DNA of 64,000 bases from Lentisphaeria bacterium (lineage in GTDB: Bacteria; Verrucomicrobiota; Lentisphaeria; Victivallales; Victivallaceae), in NCBI GenBank assembly GCA_017462015.1, contig JAFTRX010000078.1, positions 106,740-170,739 on the forward strand. Reading direction: 5' to 3'. Of the stretch, positions 52,401 to 61,287 are shown piece after piece. Numbering within the stretch: the first letter of the stretch is position 1; each line of letters opens with the position of its first letter. The position numbers were made by a program, and so were the translations under genes. The notes beneath the pieces are model-generated. The model did not search any database. It was not told where the DNA came from and saw nothing but the letters and a program-made list of their open reading frames with translations.

Positions 52401-52530
52401 CTTCTGCCATCCAGACTTTACTGTCGGTTATGGAATTGCACCATATCTGCCGGAAATGACACTTCCGGCTCGCGGACTTTACCGCCGGTCAGGGAATTAC
52501 CCGCTGTCACAGATTCACCCTGCCCTGAAG
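52401..52530 (-). ncRNA. FMN riboswitch (RFN element)
   Basis: Read on the minus strand it shows the conserved RFN blocks in order: CTTCAGGGCAGGGTGAA, ATTCCCTGACCGGCGGTA, AAGTCCGCGAGC, a variable GCCGGAAGTG/TTTCCGGC arm, GGTGCAATTCCATAACCGAC, AGTAAAGTCTGGATGGCAG and AAG closing P1. It binds FMN and lowers expression of ribBA when FMN is abundant (established for the family). Confidence 0.95.
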
Positions 52531-52545
52531 ATTATCACAGATAAT

Positions 52546-52573
52546 AATATATACTCCATTGGCAAAAAAGCAA
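52546..52573 (-). promoter_or_regulatory. Promoter of the riboswitch-ribBA operon
   Basis: On the minus strand TTGCTT (52568-52573), 16 bp, then TATATT (52546-52551) within GTATATATTATTATC. It places transcription start just before the riboswitch. Confidence 0.65.
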
Positions 52574-52624
52574 GTCCGATTTCAGCCGCACTTTGAGAAA
52601 AAACGCCGTTGTACTCATTTTTTA

Positions 52625-52833
52625 TGCAGCTGTCCCGTAAAAGCAGTGAAACATTTGTTTCCTCAATTTTTTCAATGGAAGATAATCGGCTTTTGAAAAA
52701 AATGATTTTGCCCGATTTTGTTTTGCGCAAGCAAAACGCGCGTGCGCAACGCGCCGCGCCACCAGTTGGAATGCGTTCAACGCAGGCATGAACTCGACCA
52801 GCGCCGCCGCAGGTTTTTTTATGAAACCATGCA
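52625..52833 (+). mobile_element. MITE-like element copy 3, internally deleted
   Basis: The left terminus (CAGCTGTCCCGTAAAA, 52627-52642) and the left and middle modules (TTGCGCAAGCAAAACGCGCG, CGCGCCACCAGT, CATGAACTCGACC) match copy 2. The sequence then jumps from AACTCGACC to GCGCCGCCGCAGG, so the 3' modules are lost. The right terminus (TTTATGAAACCATGCA) is degenerate and no clean target duplication is seen. It ends 18 bp before the carB -35. Confidence 0.65.
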
Positions 52834-52851
52834 TTAATTTTACAAACCGAC

Positions 52852-52880
52852 TTGACGAAATCGTTTTTTTGTGATATATT
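52852..52880 (+). promoter_or_regulatory. carB promoter
   Basis: TTGACG (52852-52857), 17 bp, then TATATT (52875-52880) within TGTGATATATTACATC. Confidence 0.75.
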
Positions 52881-52938
52881 ACATCCCGGTCTTTTGCGAG
52901 TGAGCAAACTTTACACATATAAAATAAAAGAGGTTTTT

Positions 52939-55900
52939 ATGGCACAGCGGACGGATATCAAGAAGATCCTCATTATCGGATCAGGTCCCATTATCATCGG
53001 ACAGGCATGTGAATTTGACTATTCCGGAACACAGGCGTGCAAAGCGTTGCGCGCCGCCGGTTATGAAGTGGTTCTCGCGAACTCCAACCCGGCAACGATC
53101 ATGACCGACCCCGGCATGGCAGATCACACTTACATCGAACCGCTCACTGTGGACAGTCTGGAAAAAATCATCGACAAAGAGCGCCCCGATGCTCTGCTGC
53201 CCAACCTCGGCGGACAGACTGCGTTGAACCTGGCGATTTCTCTGCAGAAAGAGGGTATCCTTCAGAAATATTCCGTGGAAGTCATCGGTGTTGACCTTGA
53301 TGCCATCGAGCGCGGTGAAGACCGTATCGAGTTCAAAAATACCATGAACAAAATCGATATCCCCATGGCGGCTTCCGAACCCTGTTACTCCGTGGAAGAG
53401 GCGGAAAAAATCGCTTCTCAGCTGGGATATCCGGTGGTTCTGCGCCCGGCTTACACCATGGGCGGTACCGGCGGCGGAATCGTTTACAATGTGGAAGAAC
53501 TCCGTGAAGTCGTCGCCCGCGGTCTGGCTGCCAGTCTCATCCATCAGGTGCTGGTCGAAGAGTGCGTCCTCGGCTGGGAAGAGCTGGAACTCGAAGTCAT
53601 CCGCGATGCCAAAGGCAACAAGATCACCGTCTGCTTCATTGAAAACGTTGACCCGGTCGGTGTCCATACCGGTGACAGCTTCTGCGTTGCGCCGATGCTT
53701 ACCATCGCGCCGGAAGTCCAGCAGCAGCTTCAGGATTACAGCTACCGCATCATTGATGCCATCGGTGTCACCGGCGGCTGTAACGTCCAGTTTGCCCGCA
53801 ACCGCGAGAACGGACGTATCATCGTTATCGAAATCAATCCCCGAACCTCCCGTTCCAGTGCGCTTGCCAGTAAAGCTACCGGTTTCCCCATCGCGCATGT
53901 CTCCACCAAGCTCGCCACCGGCGTGACCTTGGATGAACTTCCCTACTACCGCGACGGATCGCTGGATAAGTACACCCCCTGCGGCGATTATGTTGTCGCC
54001 AAGTTTGCCCGCTGGGCGTTTGAAAAATTCCCGCAGGCGGTCGATCACCTCGGTACCCAGATGAAGGCGGTCGGCGAGGTCATGAGTATCGGTAAAGATT
54101 TCAAGGAAGCGTTCCAGAAAGCTATCCGCGGACTTGAGATCGGCCGCAGCGGTCCGGGACTTGACCGCAAGATCGAAGCGATCCCCTATGAAGAACTCAA
54201 GCAGAAAGTGGCCTTCCCTTCCAGTGAACGTTTCTTCCATTTGTATGAAGCGTTCAAAAAGGGCTTGTCGGTCGATGAAGCATTCAAGCTGACCAGTATT
54301 GCCAAGTTTTTCCTCGCTGAAATTCAGGAACTTGCGCTCTTTGAACTTGAACTTGCCAAATATAACTGGATGCGGTTGCCGGATGAAATGCTGGTCAAGG
54401 CGAAGAAGTTCGCGTTCTCCGATAAATACCTCGCCAAATTGTTCAGCATTGAAGAGCGCGCCGTGCGTAAACGCCGTCTGGAACTCGGATGCGTTGCCAG
54501 TTTCTGCCGCGTTCCGGTCAGTGGTGTTGCCGGTGATGAAGATTATTACTACTCAACTTACAGCGGTGCCGCTGATGAAGTTCCGGTCTCCGACAAGAAG
54601 AAGATCATGATCCTCGGCGGCGGTCCCAACCGTATCGGTCAGGGTATCGAATTTGACTACACCTGTGTGCATGCGGCATTTGCGCTGCGTGATGCCGGTT
54701 TTGAATCCGTGCTGGTCAACTGCAACCCGGAAACGGTTTCCACCGACTACGACACCAGTGACAAGCTCTACTTTGAACCGCTTACCACTGAAGATGTTCT
54801 CGCTATCCATGCCAAAGAGAAACCCGATGGCGTTATCGTCCAGTTCGGCGGTCAGACTCCGCTCAACATCGCGCAGGAACTCAAAGATGCCGGTGTCAAG
54901 ATCATCGGTACTCAGCCCGAAGGTATCCGGTTGGCTGAAGACCGTGAATACTTCCGTGAACGGATGATCGCGCTCAACGTCAATCAGCCCGAAAGCGGTA
55001 TTGCCCGTTCTCTGGATGAAGCTGTTGCTCTCGGTCGCCGTATCGGTTATCCGGTCATGGTGCGTCCCAGCTTTGTTCTCGGCGGCCGCGGCATGATGGT
55101 GATTTACGAAGAAGACATGCTCAAACGCTACGCCGTGGAAGCCATTCAGGTCAGTCCGGAATATCCGATGCTTATCGACCGTTTCCTCGATCACGCCATC
55201 GAATGTGAAGTCGATGCCATCAGTGACGGTGAAGAGGTTTACATGCCTGCGGTGATGGAGCACATTGAGCTTGCCGGTATCCACTCCGGTGACTCCGGCT
55301 GTTCCATTCCGCCGGTGACGCTTTCCAAAGAAATTCTGGCAGTGATCGAAGAAAAAGCTGCCGCTATCGCCCGCGATTTCCGCGTGATCGGTATCTTGAA
55401 CGTCCAGTTCGCCGTGTGCGAAGATAAGGTTTGGATCATCGAAGCCAACCCCCGCGCCTCCCGTACCGTTCCGGTGGTGTCCAAAGTCACCGGCGCGCCG
55501 CTGGCACGGATCGCGACCAATTTGATGCTGGGCAGAAAGCTCTCCGAATTCCGCGATCTGCTCCGTCAGCCGCCGACCGATTATTACGGCGTGAAAGAGG
55601 CGGTCTTCCCCTTCAATATGTTCCCGGAAGTCGACCCGATCCTCGGACCGGAAATGCGTGCTACCGGTGAAGTCATGGGATTGGCATCCACTTTCGGCAT
55701 GGCGTACTACAAGGCGCAGCAGGCGGCGGGTTCCCAGCTGCCGCTTTCCGGCAAAGTGCTGGTCAGTGTCCGGGAACGTGAACGCGCTGAACTGCTCCCC
55801 GTGGTGCAGACGCTGTCTGAACTCGGCTTTGAACTGGTTGCCACCGAAGGTACCGGAAAGTTCCTCGATGACAACGGTATCAAGCACACTCTCGTGCATA

Positions 55901-56151
55901 AACTCAATGAAGGCCGTCCCAACGTTGCCGATCTTATCCGCAACCGCGAAGTTTCGCTTATCATCAACACCCCGATGGGCAAGTTGAGCAAGATCGACGA
56001 CAGCTGCATCCGGATGATGGCGATCCAGTACAAGATTCCGTACATGACCACCATCGCGGCGGCACAAGCTACCGCTACCGGTATCCGGGAGGCGATCAAC
56101 GGCAGTGCGCCTTTGAAATCGCTCCAGGAATATCTTAATTTGAAAAAATAA
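52939..56151 (+). CDS. carB: Carbamoyl-phosphate synthase large subunit
   Basis: 1070 residues (E. coli 1073). Two homologous ATP-grasp halves are seen: KKILIIGSGPIIIGQACEFDYSG at the start and KKIMILGGGPNRIGQGIEFDYTC at about residue 554. Each has a metal and ATP site (IEINPRTSRSSALASKATG; IEANPRASRTVPVVSKVTG). The C-terminal MGS-like allosteric domain is about 935-1070. It makes carbamoyl phosphate for pyrimidines and arginine. ATG 52939 with AGAGG upstream fits the family start; the longer open frame precedes the promoter. carA is not adjacent, which is less common. Confidence 0.97.
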   Translation: MAQRTDIKKILIIGSGPIIIGQACEFDYSGTQACKALRAAGYEVVLANSNPATIMTDPGMADHTYIEPLTVDSLEKIIDKERPDALLPNLGGQTALNLAISLQKEGILQKYSVEVIGVDLDAIERGEDRIEFKNTMNKIDIPMAASEPCYSVEEAEKIASQLGYPVVLRPAYTMGGTGGGIVYNVEELREVVARGLAASLIHQVLVEECVLGWEELELEVIRDAKGNKITVCFIENVDPVGVHTGDSFCVAPMLTIAPEVQQQLQDYSYRIIDAIGVTGGCNVQFARNRENGRIIVIEINPRTSRSSALASKATGFPIAHVSTKLATGVTLDELPYYRDGSLDKYTPCGDYVVAKFARWAFEKFPQAVDHLGTQMKAVGEVMSIGKDFKEAFQKAIRGLEIGRSGPGLDRKIEAIPYEELKQKVAFPSSERFFHLYEAFKKGLSVDEAFKLTSIAKFFLAEIQELALFELELAKYNWMRLPDEMLVKAKKFAFSDKYLAKLFSIEERAVRKRRLELGCVASFCRVPVSGVAGDEDYYYSTYSGAADEVPVSDKKKIMILGGGPNRIGQGIEFDYTCVHAAFALRDAGFESVLVNCNPETVSTDYDTSDKLYFEPLTTEDVLAIHAKEKPDGVIVQFGGQTPLNIAQELKDAGVKIIGTQPEGIRLAEDREYFRERMIALNVNQPESGIARSLDEAVALGRRIGYPVMVRPSFVLGGRGMMVIYEEDMLKRYAVEAIQVSPEYPMLIDRFLDHAIECEVDAISDGEEVYMPAVMEHIELAGIHSGDSGCSIPPVTLSKEILAVIEEKAAAIARDFRVIGILNVQFAVCEDKVWIIEANPRASRTVPVVSKVTGAPLARIATNLMLGRKLSEFRDLLRQPPTDYYGVKEAVFPFNMFPEVDPILGPEMRATGEVMGLASTFGMAYYKAQQAAGSQLPLSGKVLVSVRERERAELLPVVQTLSELGFELVATEGTGKFLDDNGIKHTLVHKLNEGRPNVADLIRNREVSLIINTPMGKLSKIDDSCIRMMAIQYKIPYMTTIAAAQATATGIREAINGSAPLKSLQEYLNLKK

Positions 56152-56157
56152 TCAGAT

Positions 56158-57570
56158 TTGAGTGGTGAAGAAGTGCTGGCGGCGTTGATAATCGTTTCAC
56201 TGTTGCTGATAGTTGCGATCGCAGTGGCGGTGATAAGTTTCCGCCGGATGTCGGAACTGCGGATGGATTTGACCTCCGCAGTTCTCAGCCGGACGGAAAT
56301 TGCCAACTTCCTTTCGCGCTTTTCCACCGGAATAAATTGCGATGACGGCGTGGACGGAGCAATGTACTCCGCCGCCCGTTACGTTTGCGAACAGATCGAA
56401 GCAAGCGGCGTGGCAATTTACGGTGCCAACGGCAAAGTGCTGGTTCCGCTTGCTGTTTACGGTGTTTATCCGCTGACCAAAGGTGTGCATAAACGCGGAC
56501 AGCGGATGCTGGATGTGTTGAAAGAAGAAGAGCCTATCGCTTCCGGAAGCGGATTCCTGGGCGGAGTGTTTGAATCGCGGCAGTCGGAACTGGTTCAGCT
56601 TGCGGCGATGGATGAGCGCTTTTCTGCTTATCCGGAACACGAAAAAATCGGCAGTATAATGGCGACACCGATGATGCGCGATGGTATCACCGTTGGTGTT
56701 ATCTGTGCTGTCAATAATAAAATGAGTACCGGCAAAGCCTTCTCCGATGCCCAGTTGAACCGGATAAAATCCCTCGCCAATCAGGTGTTGATGGTTCAGC
56801 AGCTGGTGCAGGTTTACGGCGAAATCAGCCGCCGGGAGCGGATCGACCAGGAGTTGGGTTTTGTCCGGCAGTTCCAGTTGTCATTGCTGCCTGCCGCCGA
56901 TATGACACTGGGAAATTTCTCAGTAAGTGCGCATACGACCAGTGCCAAAGAGGTCAACGGTGACTTTTACGATATGGTGAGAATCGATGATGACCGGCTT
57001 CTGGTCATGATCGGTGATGCTTGCGGTAAGGGTATGCCCGCGTGTATGATGGCGGCGATGACCCGCAGTTTTGCCCGCAGTATCTGCTCAAATTTTACCA
57101 CACTGAGCCAGTTTTTGCGTGATATCAACAGTAATTTGTTCCGGGACAGCGATATTGACCGTTTTATCACACTGGGGTGCTGTTTGATCGACCGGCGCGG
57201 CGGATTGATCGAGTTCGGTCGTGCCGGACACACCGATATGATAATGCATGTACACGGACACTTGCGGCGCTTGTCGCCGGACGGTACTGCGCTCGGAATG
57301 CTCCCGGATGAGGATGCTGAATTTGAAACCATCTGTCTGGCGCTGGACAGCGGCAGCAGTCTGATGCTCTACTCCGATGGTTTGAGTGAGGCGCTGAACC
57401 ACGATAAAGAGGAGTTCGGTACCGAACGTCTTACCAACGCGTTCAGTGTGGCATGTCATCATCACGAAAGTGCCAGTGATATTATTTCCGAAGTCATGGG
57501 CGCGGTGCGTGAGTTTGAATACGAGCAGAATGATGACCAGACCATGATACTTATCCGGTATCAGGAATAA
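56158..57570 (+). CDS. GAF-SpoIIE (PP2C-type) serine phosphatase, membrane-anchored
   Basis: About 470 residues: one N-terminal transmembrane helix (VLAALIIVSLLLIVAIAVAVISF), a coiled linker, a GAF domain (about 45-225, GVAIYGANGKVLVPLAVYG; IMATPMMRDGITVGVICAVN), then a SpoIIE/RsbU phosphatase domain (about 255-468; REIDQEL-like RRERIDQELGFVRQFQLSLLP, EVNGDFYDMV, MIGDACGKGMPACMMAAM, LMLYSDGLSEA). Such proteins dephosphorylate anti-anti-sigma factors. No RsbV/RsbW partner is adjacent. TTG 56158 is used; GTG 56173 behind GGTGAAGAA is an alternative. It follows carB by 6 bp. Confidence 0.85.
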   Translation: MSGEEVLAALIIVSLLLIVAIAVAVISFRRMSELRMDLTSAVLSRTEIANFLSRFSTGINCDDGVDGAMYSAARYVCEQIEASGVAIYGANGKVLVPLAVYGVYPLTKGVHKRGQRMLDVLKEEEPIASGSGFLGGVFESRQSELVQLAAMDERFSAYPEHEKIGSIMATPMMRDGITVGVICAVNNKMSTGKAFSDAQLNRIKSLANQVLMVQQLVQVYGEISRRERIDQELGFVRQFQLSLLPAADMTLGNFSVSAHTTSAKEVNGDFYDMVRIDDDRLLVMIGDACGKGMPACMMAAMTRSFARSICSNFTTLSQFLRDINSNLFRDSDIDRFITLGCCLIDRRGGLIEFGRAGHTDMIMHVHGHLRRLSPDGTALGMLPDEDAEFETICLALDSGSSLMLYSDGLSEALNHDKEEFGTERLTNAFSVACHHHESASDIISEVMGAVREFEYEQNDDQTMILIRYQE

Positions 57571-57591
57571 GTGTGAACGGGGCAATTTACC

Positions 57592-59496
57592 ATGGCGGAC
57601 ATCCCGGTTTGGAGCGCGGAAAATCTCAATCTTTCCATCGGACGGCAGATCATCTTTGATGATGCATCGGTCGCGGTTATGGAAGGGGAACGGCTGGCGC
57701 TGGTCGGTCGTAACGGTTCGGGAAAATCCACACTGCTCAAAATCATTGCCGGTTTGGAAAAACCTTCTTCCGGCGATATACATATCCGCAACAATTTCCG
57801 TACAGCCTATATGACACAGGATGTGGATTTTGTCACCGACAAAAGCATACGCGGTGTGCTGCAGGAGGGGTTGGAGTATTTTGAGCAACTGCTCGATGAG
57901 TACGCGCATATTTCCCAAAATTCACCGCGCCACGCGGAAATAGAACATATCCTCGACCGCTGCAATGCGTGGAATCTGGAAAATAAACTTGACACCACCT
58001 TGCAGAAATTGGATTTGAACCGGCACTGTGATACGCCGTTCCATCTGCTTTCCGGCGGCGAAAAGCGGCGGGTCGTTCTCGGCCGCGCCATCATCGGTGA
58101 ACCGGATCTGCTGCTGCTGGATGAGCCGACCAACCATCTGGACGTGGCGACGATCAGCTATATCGAAGAGTATTTGAAAAGTTTTCGCGGCTCGTGTCTG
58201 CTGGTCACCCATGACCGCTTCTTTCTTGATCGTATCGCTGACCGTATAATTGAGTTGGAAAACGGAAAATTTTTCTCCTGTGTCGGCAGTTATGCTGATT
58301 TTCTCGCGGCGAAAGCGGAAGCGCGCCACGCTGAAGATATGGAAGTTTCCCGGAGAGAAAAGTTTTTGCGCCGCGAAATCGAGTGGGTGCGCCGTTCACC
58401 CAAAGCGCGCTTGAAGCGCAATATGGGACGTATCCGGCGTTTTGAAGAGTTGTCCGGTATACAGGCACCGGTGCGTATGGGGGATACGGAATTGGTTATC
58501 CCGGAGCCGGAGCGTTTGGGCAACAAAGTTGTCGATTTACTTGATGTGAGTTTGAACTTCGGTGAACGCAAAGTGCTGGATAAGTTCAATTTTGAATTCA
58601 CATCCGCGCATAAAGTCGGTATTATCGGTGCCAACGGTGCCGGAAAGACCACGCTGCTCAAATTGATCACCGGAGAACTTACGCCCGCATCCGGTCAGGT
58701 GAAAGTCGCTGAAACGGTGCAGTTCAACTACATCGACCAACGGCGGCTCGATCTGGATGAAGAGCAGACCGTTTATGATGAAGTTGCCGGCGGCGTTGAT
58801 GTCATATCTCTGGGCAGTGAAAAAATTTCTGTCCGGGCATTTTTGAAACGCTTTCTCTTTGAGGATGAGCGTATCAACGGCAAGGTGAAATATCTCTCCG
58901 GCGGCGAAAAAGCACGGCTTCTGCTGGCAAAAGTTTTGAAGCGCGGCGGAAATTTTCTCATTCTTGACGAACCCACCAACGATCTCGATCTGCCGACACT
59001 GCGGGTGTTGGAAGAGGCACTTGCCGCGTTCAATTCCACGCTTATCGTCGTCAGTCACGACCGTTACTTTCTTAACCGGGTCTGTAATCACATCATTGCG
59101 TTTGAAGAGATCGCTCCTGATGCCGGATGTGCGGTCATCTCCACGCCGGGCGATTTTGACTATTATATGAGCGTGCGTGCGCGCCATTTGGAAAAGCTCC
59201 GCGCCGCATTGCCGCAGGAAAAAAAGAAAATCTCTCCCGCTATTGAAGAGAAAGTTCCGGAAAAAAAGCCGGAAAAAGCTAAAAAACTCTCCTATCGTGA
59301 ACAGCAGGAACTTCTTCACATGGAAGAGAATATCGCCGCCGCAGAAGCGGCGCTGGAAGCGATAGAAGCGCGTTTCAGTGAACCGGATTTCTTTGTCAAA
59401 CATGCCAAAGAAATGCCGGAGTTTGAAGCTCAACTCGCCGCTGCCCGCGCCCGTGTCGATGCCCTGTACGCCCGCTGGGCAGAACTTGAAGGGTAA
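57592..59496 (+). CDS. ABC-F family ATPase (Uup-like)
   Basis: 634 residues with two ABC domains and no membrane segment. Walker A sites: LVGRNGSGKSTLLKIIAG and GIIGANGAGKTTLLKLITG. Signatures: LLSGGEKRRVVLGRAI and YLSGGEKARLLLAKVL. Walker B: LLLLDEPTNHLD and FLILDEPTNDLD. The inter-domain linker is short, and the C-terminus has a charged coiled coil (about 540-634), the layout of Uup. ABC-F proteins act on the ribosome E site or, for Uup, on branched DNA. It lies 21 bp after the phosphatase gene. Confidence 0.92.
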   Translation: MADIPVWSAENLNLSIGRQIIFDDASVAVMEGERLALVGRNGSGKSTLLKIIAGLEKPSSGDIHIRNNFRTAYMTQDVDFVTDKSIRGVLQEGLEYFEQLLDEYAHISQNSPRHAEIEHILDRCNAWNLENKLDTTLQKLDLNRHCDTPFHLLSGGEKRRVVLGRAIIGEPDLLLLDEPTNHLDVATISYIEEYLKSFRGSCLLVTHDRFFLDRIADRIIELENGKFFSCVGSYADFLAAKAEARHAEDMEVSRREKFLRREIEWVRRSPKARLKRNMGRIRRFEELSGIQAPVRMGDTELVIPEPERLGNKVVDLLDVSLNFGERKVLDKFNFEFTSAHKVGIIGANGAGKTTLLKLITGELTPASGQVKVAETVQFNYIDQRRLDLDEEQTVYDEVAGGVDVISLGSEKISVRAFLKRFLFEDERINGKVKYLSGGEKARLLLAKVLKRGGNFLILDEPTNDLDLPTLRVLEEALAAFNSTLIVVSHDRYFLNRVCNHIIAFEEIAPDAGCAVISTPGDFDYYMSVRARHLEKLRAALPQEKKKISPAIEEKVPEKKPEKAKKLSYREQQELLHMEENIAAAEAALEAIEARFSEPDFFVKHAKEMPEFEAQLAAARARVDALYARWAELEG

Positions 59497-59514
59497 GCTC
59501 CGCGCTTGGCTTGT

Positions 59515-59570
59515 CGGGGGGAAGGGAAAAACTTTTTTTCACGGGAAAAAAAGTTTTTCCCTTCCCCCCG
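59515..59570. repeat. Long-hairpin (REP-like) repeat, copy B
   Basis: A perfect 26-bp inverted repeat (59515-59540 with 59545-59570) has loop ACGG and core GGGGGGAAGGGAAAAAC. The trailing AACCCCCTATCCCTTTTC and AAAAAAAGCGGAGTATTT match the tail after copy A at 40600. It lies 18 bp beyond the ABC-F stop and may terminate that operon. Confidence 0.9.
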
Positions 59571-59658
59571 AACCCCCTATCCCTTTTCAAAAAAAGCGGA
59601 GTATTTTGCCGCTCCCGTTGGTCGCGGCACGCTACATTTGGTCGTTAAAATAAGTAAC

Positions 59659-59866
59659 TTTTGTTTTGCGTAAGCAAAACGCGCGTGCGCTATGCGCCGC
59701 GCCACCAGTGAAGATGCGTTCAAAACTGCCATGAACTCGACCGGCGGATGGATCGTGGGCAAGGTTGGGGGTAAATCAAGGTGAAGCTGAAGGAGTGGAC
59801 TTCCGTCCTCGACTGAAGCTGAATCCGCCGATTTGCCCCCAAGATTGCCCGCGAGGCGCCGCCGTT
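59659..59866 (+). repeat. Dispersed repeat family copy 4 (MITE interior, no terminal repeats)
   Basis: Plus orientation, all modules present: TTTTGCGTAAGCAAAACGCG, CGCGCCACCAGTGAAGATG, CATGAACTCGACCGGCGG, GGTTGGGGGTAAATCAAGG, GTGGACTTCCGTCCTC and GATTGCCCGCGAGGCGCCG. The CACAGCTGTCCC termini are missing. It ends 31 bp before the purA -35. Confidence 0.78.
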
Positions 59867-59897
59867 GCTAAAAACGCGGGAAATTTTGATTGAAAAC

Positions 59898-59926
59898 TTG
59901 TAAAAACTGTTTGGGGAGTATATATT
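59898..59926 (+). promoter_or_regulatory. purA promoter
   Basis: TTGTAA (59898-59903), 17 bp, then TATATT (59921-59926) within GAGTATATATTATAC. Confidence 0.68.
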
Positions 59927-59977
59927 ATACTTTCAAGTATTTTTTTGTATCAAACCATAATTTTTGGAGGATATATT

Positions 59978-61258
59978 ATGCCGGTAGATATTTTGGTCGG
60001 TACCCAGTGGGGGGATGAAGGCAAGGGCAAACTGATTGACGTTTTGACCCGCGATGTGGATATGGTCGTGCGTTTCCAGGGCGGCAACAATGCCGGACAC
60101 ACGGTGGAGATCGGCAATGAACGTTATGTGCTGCATCTGGTTCCGTCCGGTATTTTCCGTCCGGAAGTCACTTGCGTCATCGGTAACGGTGTGGTCGTCG
60201 ACCCCATCGCTCTGGATGCGGAACTGCGTGACATCGAAGGCCGTGGTCTTTCCACTGCCAATGTCCAGCTCAGCAATCGCGCCCAGTTGATTTTTGTCTA
60301 TCACCGTATCGCTGATTCCATCAACGAAAACGGCGGAACCCGTAAGATCGGTACCACCGGTCGCGGTATCGGTCCTGCCTACATGGACAAGATGCGCCGC
60401 AGCGGTATCCGCGGTGTCGATCTCAAGTTCCCGGAGCGTCTGGCTGAACAGTTCCGTACCGAATGTAAACGTTATAACGCTTTCTTTGCTGCCAACGGCG
60501 TTGAAGAACTGGATGTCGAAGCCGAGCTTGCCAAAGTTCTGGATGCTGCCAAGCGCCTCGCTCCGTTGGTCTGCGACACGGTCTACTCCGTCAACAACGC
60601 GGTCAAAGCGGGCAAGAAAGTTCTCTTTGAAGGTGCGCAGGGCGCATTGCTGGATATCGACCACGGAACCTATCCCTTTGTTACCAGCAGCAACACCATT
60701 TCCGGCGGAGCCTGTACCGGCGGCGGTATTCCCCCGCAGAGCGTGCGCGACGTCTGGGGTGTTATCAAGGCTTACACCACCCGCGTCGGCGAAGGTCCGT
60801 TCCCGACCGAGCTGTTTGATGCGCAGGGTGAAAATCTGCGTCAGCGCGGTCGTGAATTCGGAGCTACCACCGGTCGTCCCCGCCGTTGCGGATGGTTCGA
60901 TGCGGTCGCCTCCCGTTATGCCTGCATGGTCAACGGTGTCAACAAGCTCGCCGTGACCAAACTTGACGTTCTGGACGATCTGGCTGAAATCGGTATCTGC
61001 GTTGCCTACAAAGTCAACGGCGAATTGACCACCGAATTTCCGGCTTCCGTTGCGGAATTGGAGAATGCTGAACCGGTTTACGAATATTTCCCCGGCTGGC
61101 AGTGCTCCACCGAGAATGTGGATTGCTACGAAAAACTTCCGGAAAATGCCAGAAAGTATCTGGATAAGATGGCGGAACTGGTTCAGTCCCAGGTCGCGAT
61201 CATCTCCGTCGGTCCCCGGCGTGACCAGACTTTCCCGGCTCCCGGAGTGAAATTCTGA
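59978..61258 (+). CDS. purA: Adenylosuccinate synthetase
   Basis: About 426 residues. VGTQWGDEGKGKLID is the GTP-binding P-loop with the catalytic Asp. NNAGHTVE, GTTGRGIGPAYMDK, FEGAQGALLDIDHGTYPFVTSS and TTGRPRRCGWFD follow in the family order. It condenses IMP and aspartate with GTP, the first committed step to AMP. GGAGGA (59966-59971) 6 nt before ATG 59978 fixes the start. With guaB in this window both branches from IMP are represented. rodA follows 29 bp downstream. Confidence 0.97.
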   Translation: MPVDILVGTQWGDEGKGKLIDVLTRDVDMVVRFQGGNNAGHTVEIGNERYVLHLVPSGIFRPEVTCVIGNGVVVDPIALDAELRDIEGRGLSTANVQLSNRAQLIFVYHRIADSINENGGTRKIGTTGRGIGPAYMDKMRRSGIRGVDLKFPERLAEQFRTECKRYNAFFAANGVEELDVEAELAKVLDAAKRLAPLVCDTVYSVNNAVKAGKKVLFEGAQGALLDIDHGTYPFVTSSNTISGGACTGGGIPPQSVRDVWGVIKAYTTRVGEGPFPTELFDAQGENLRQRGREFGATTGRPRRCGWFDAVASRYACMVNGVNKLAVTKLDVLDDLAEIGICVAYKVNGELTTEFPASVAELENAEPVYEYFPGWQCSTENVDCYEKLPENARKYLDKMAELVQSQVAIISVGPRRDQTFPAPGVKF

Positions 61259-61287
61259 TAATCTGAAATTGCACTTTTGCCGGTATT

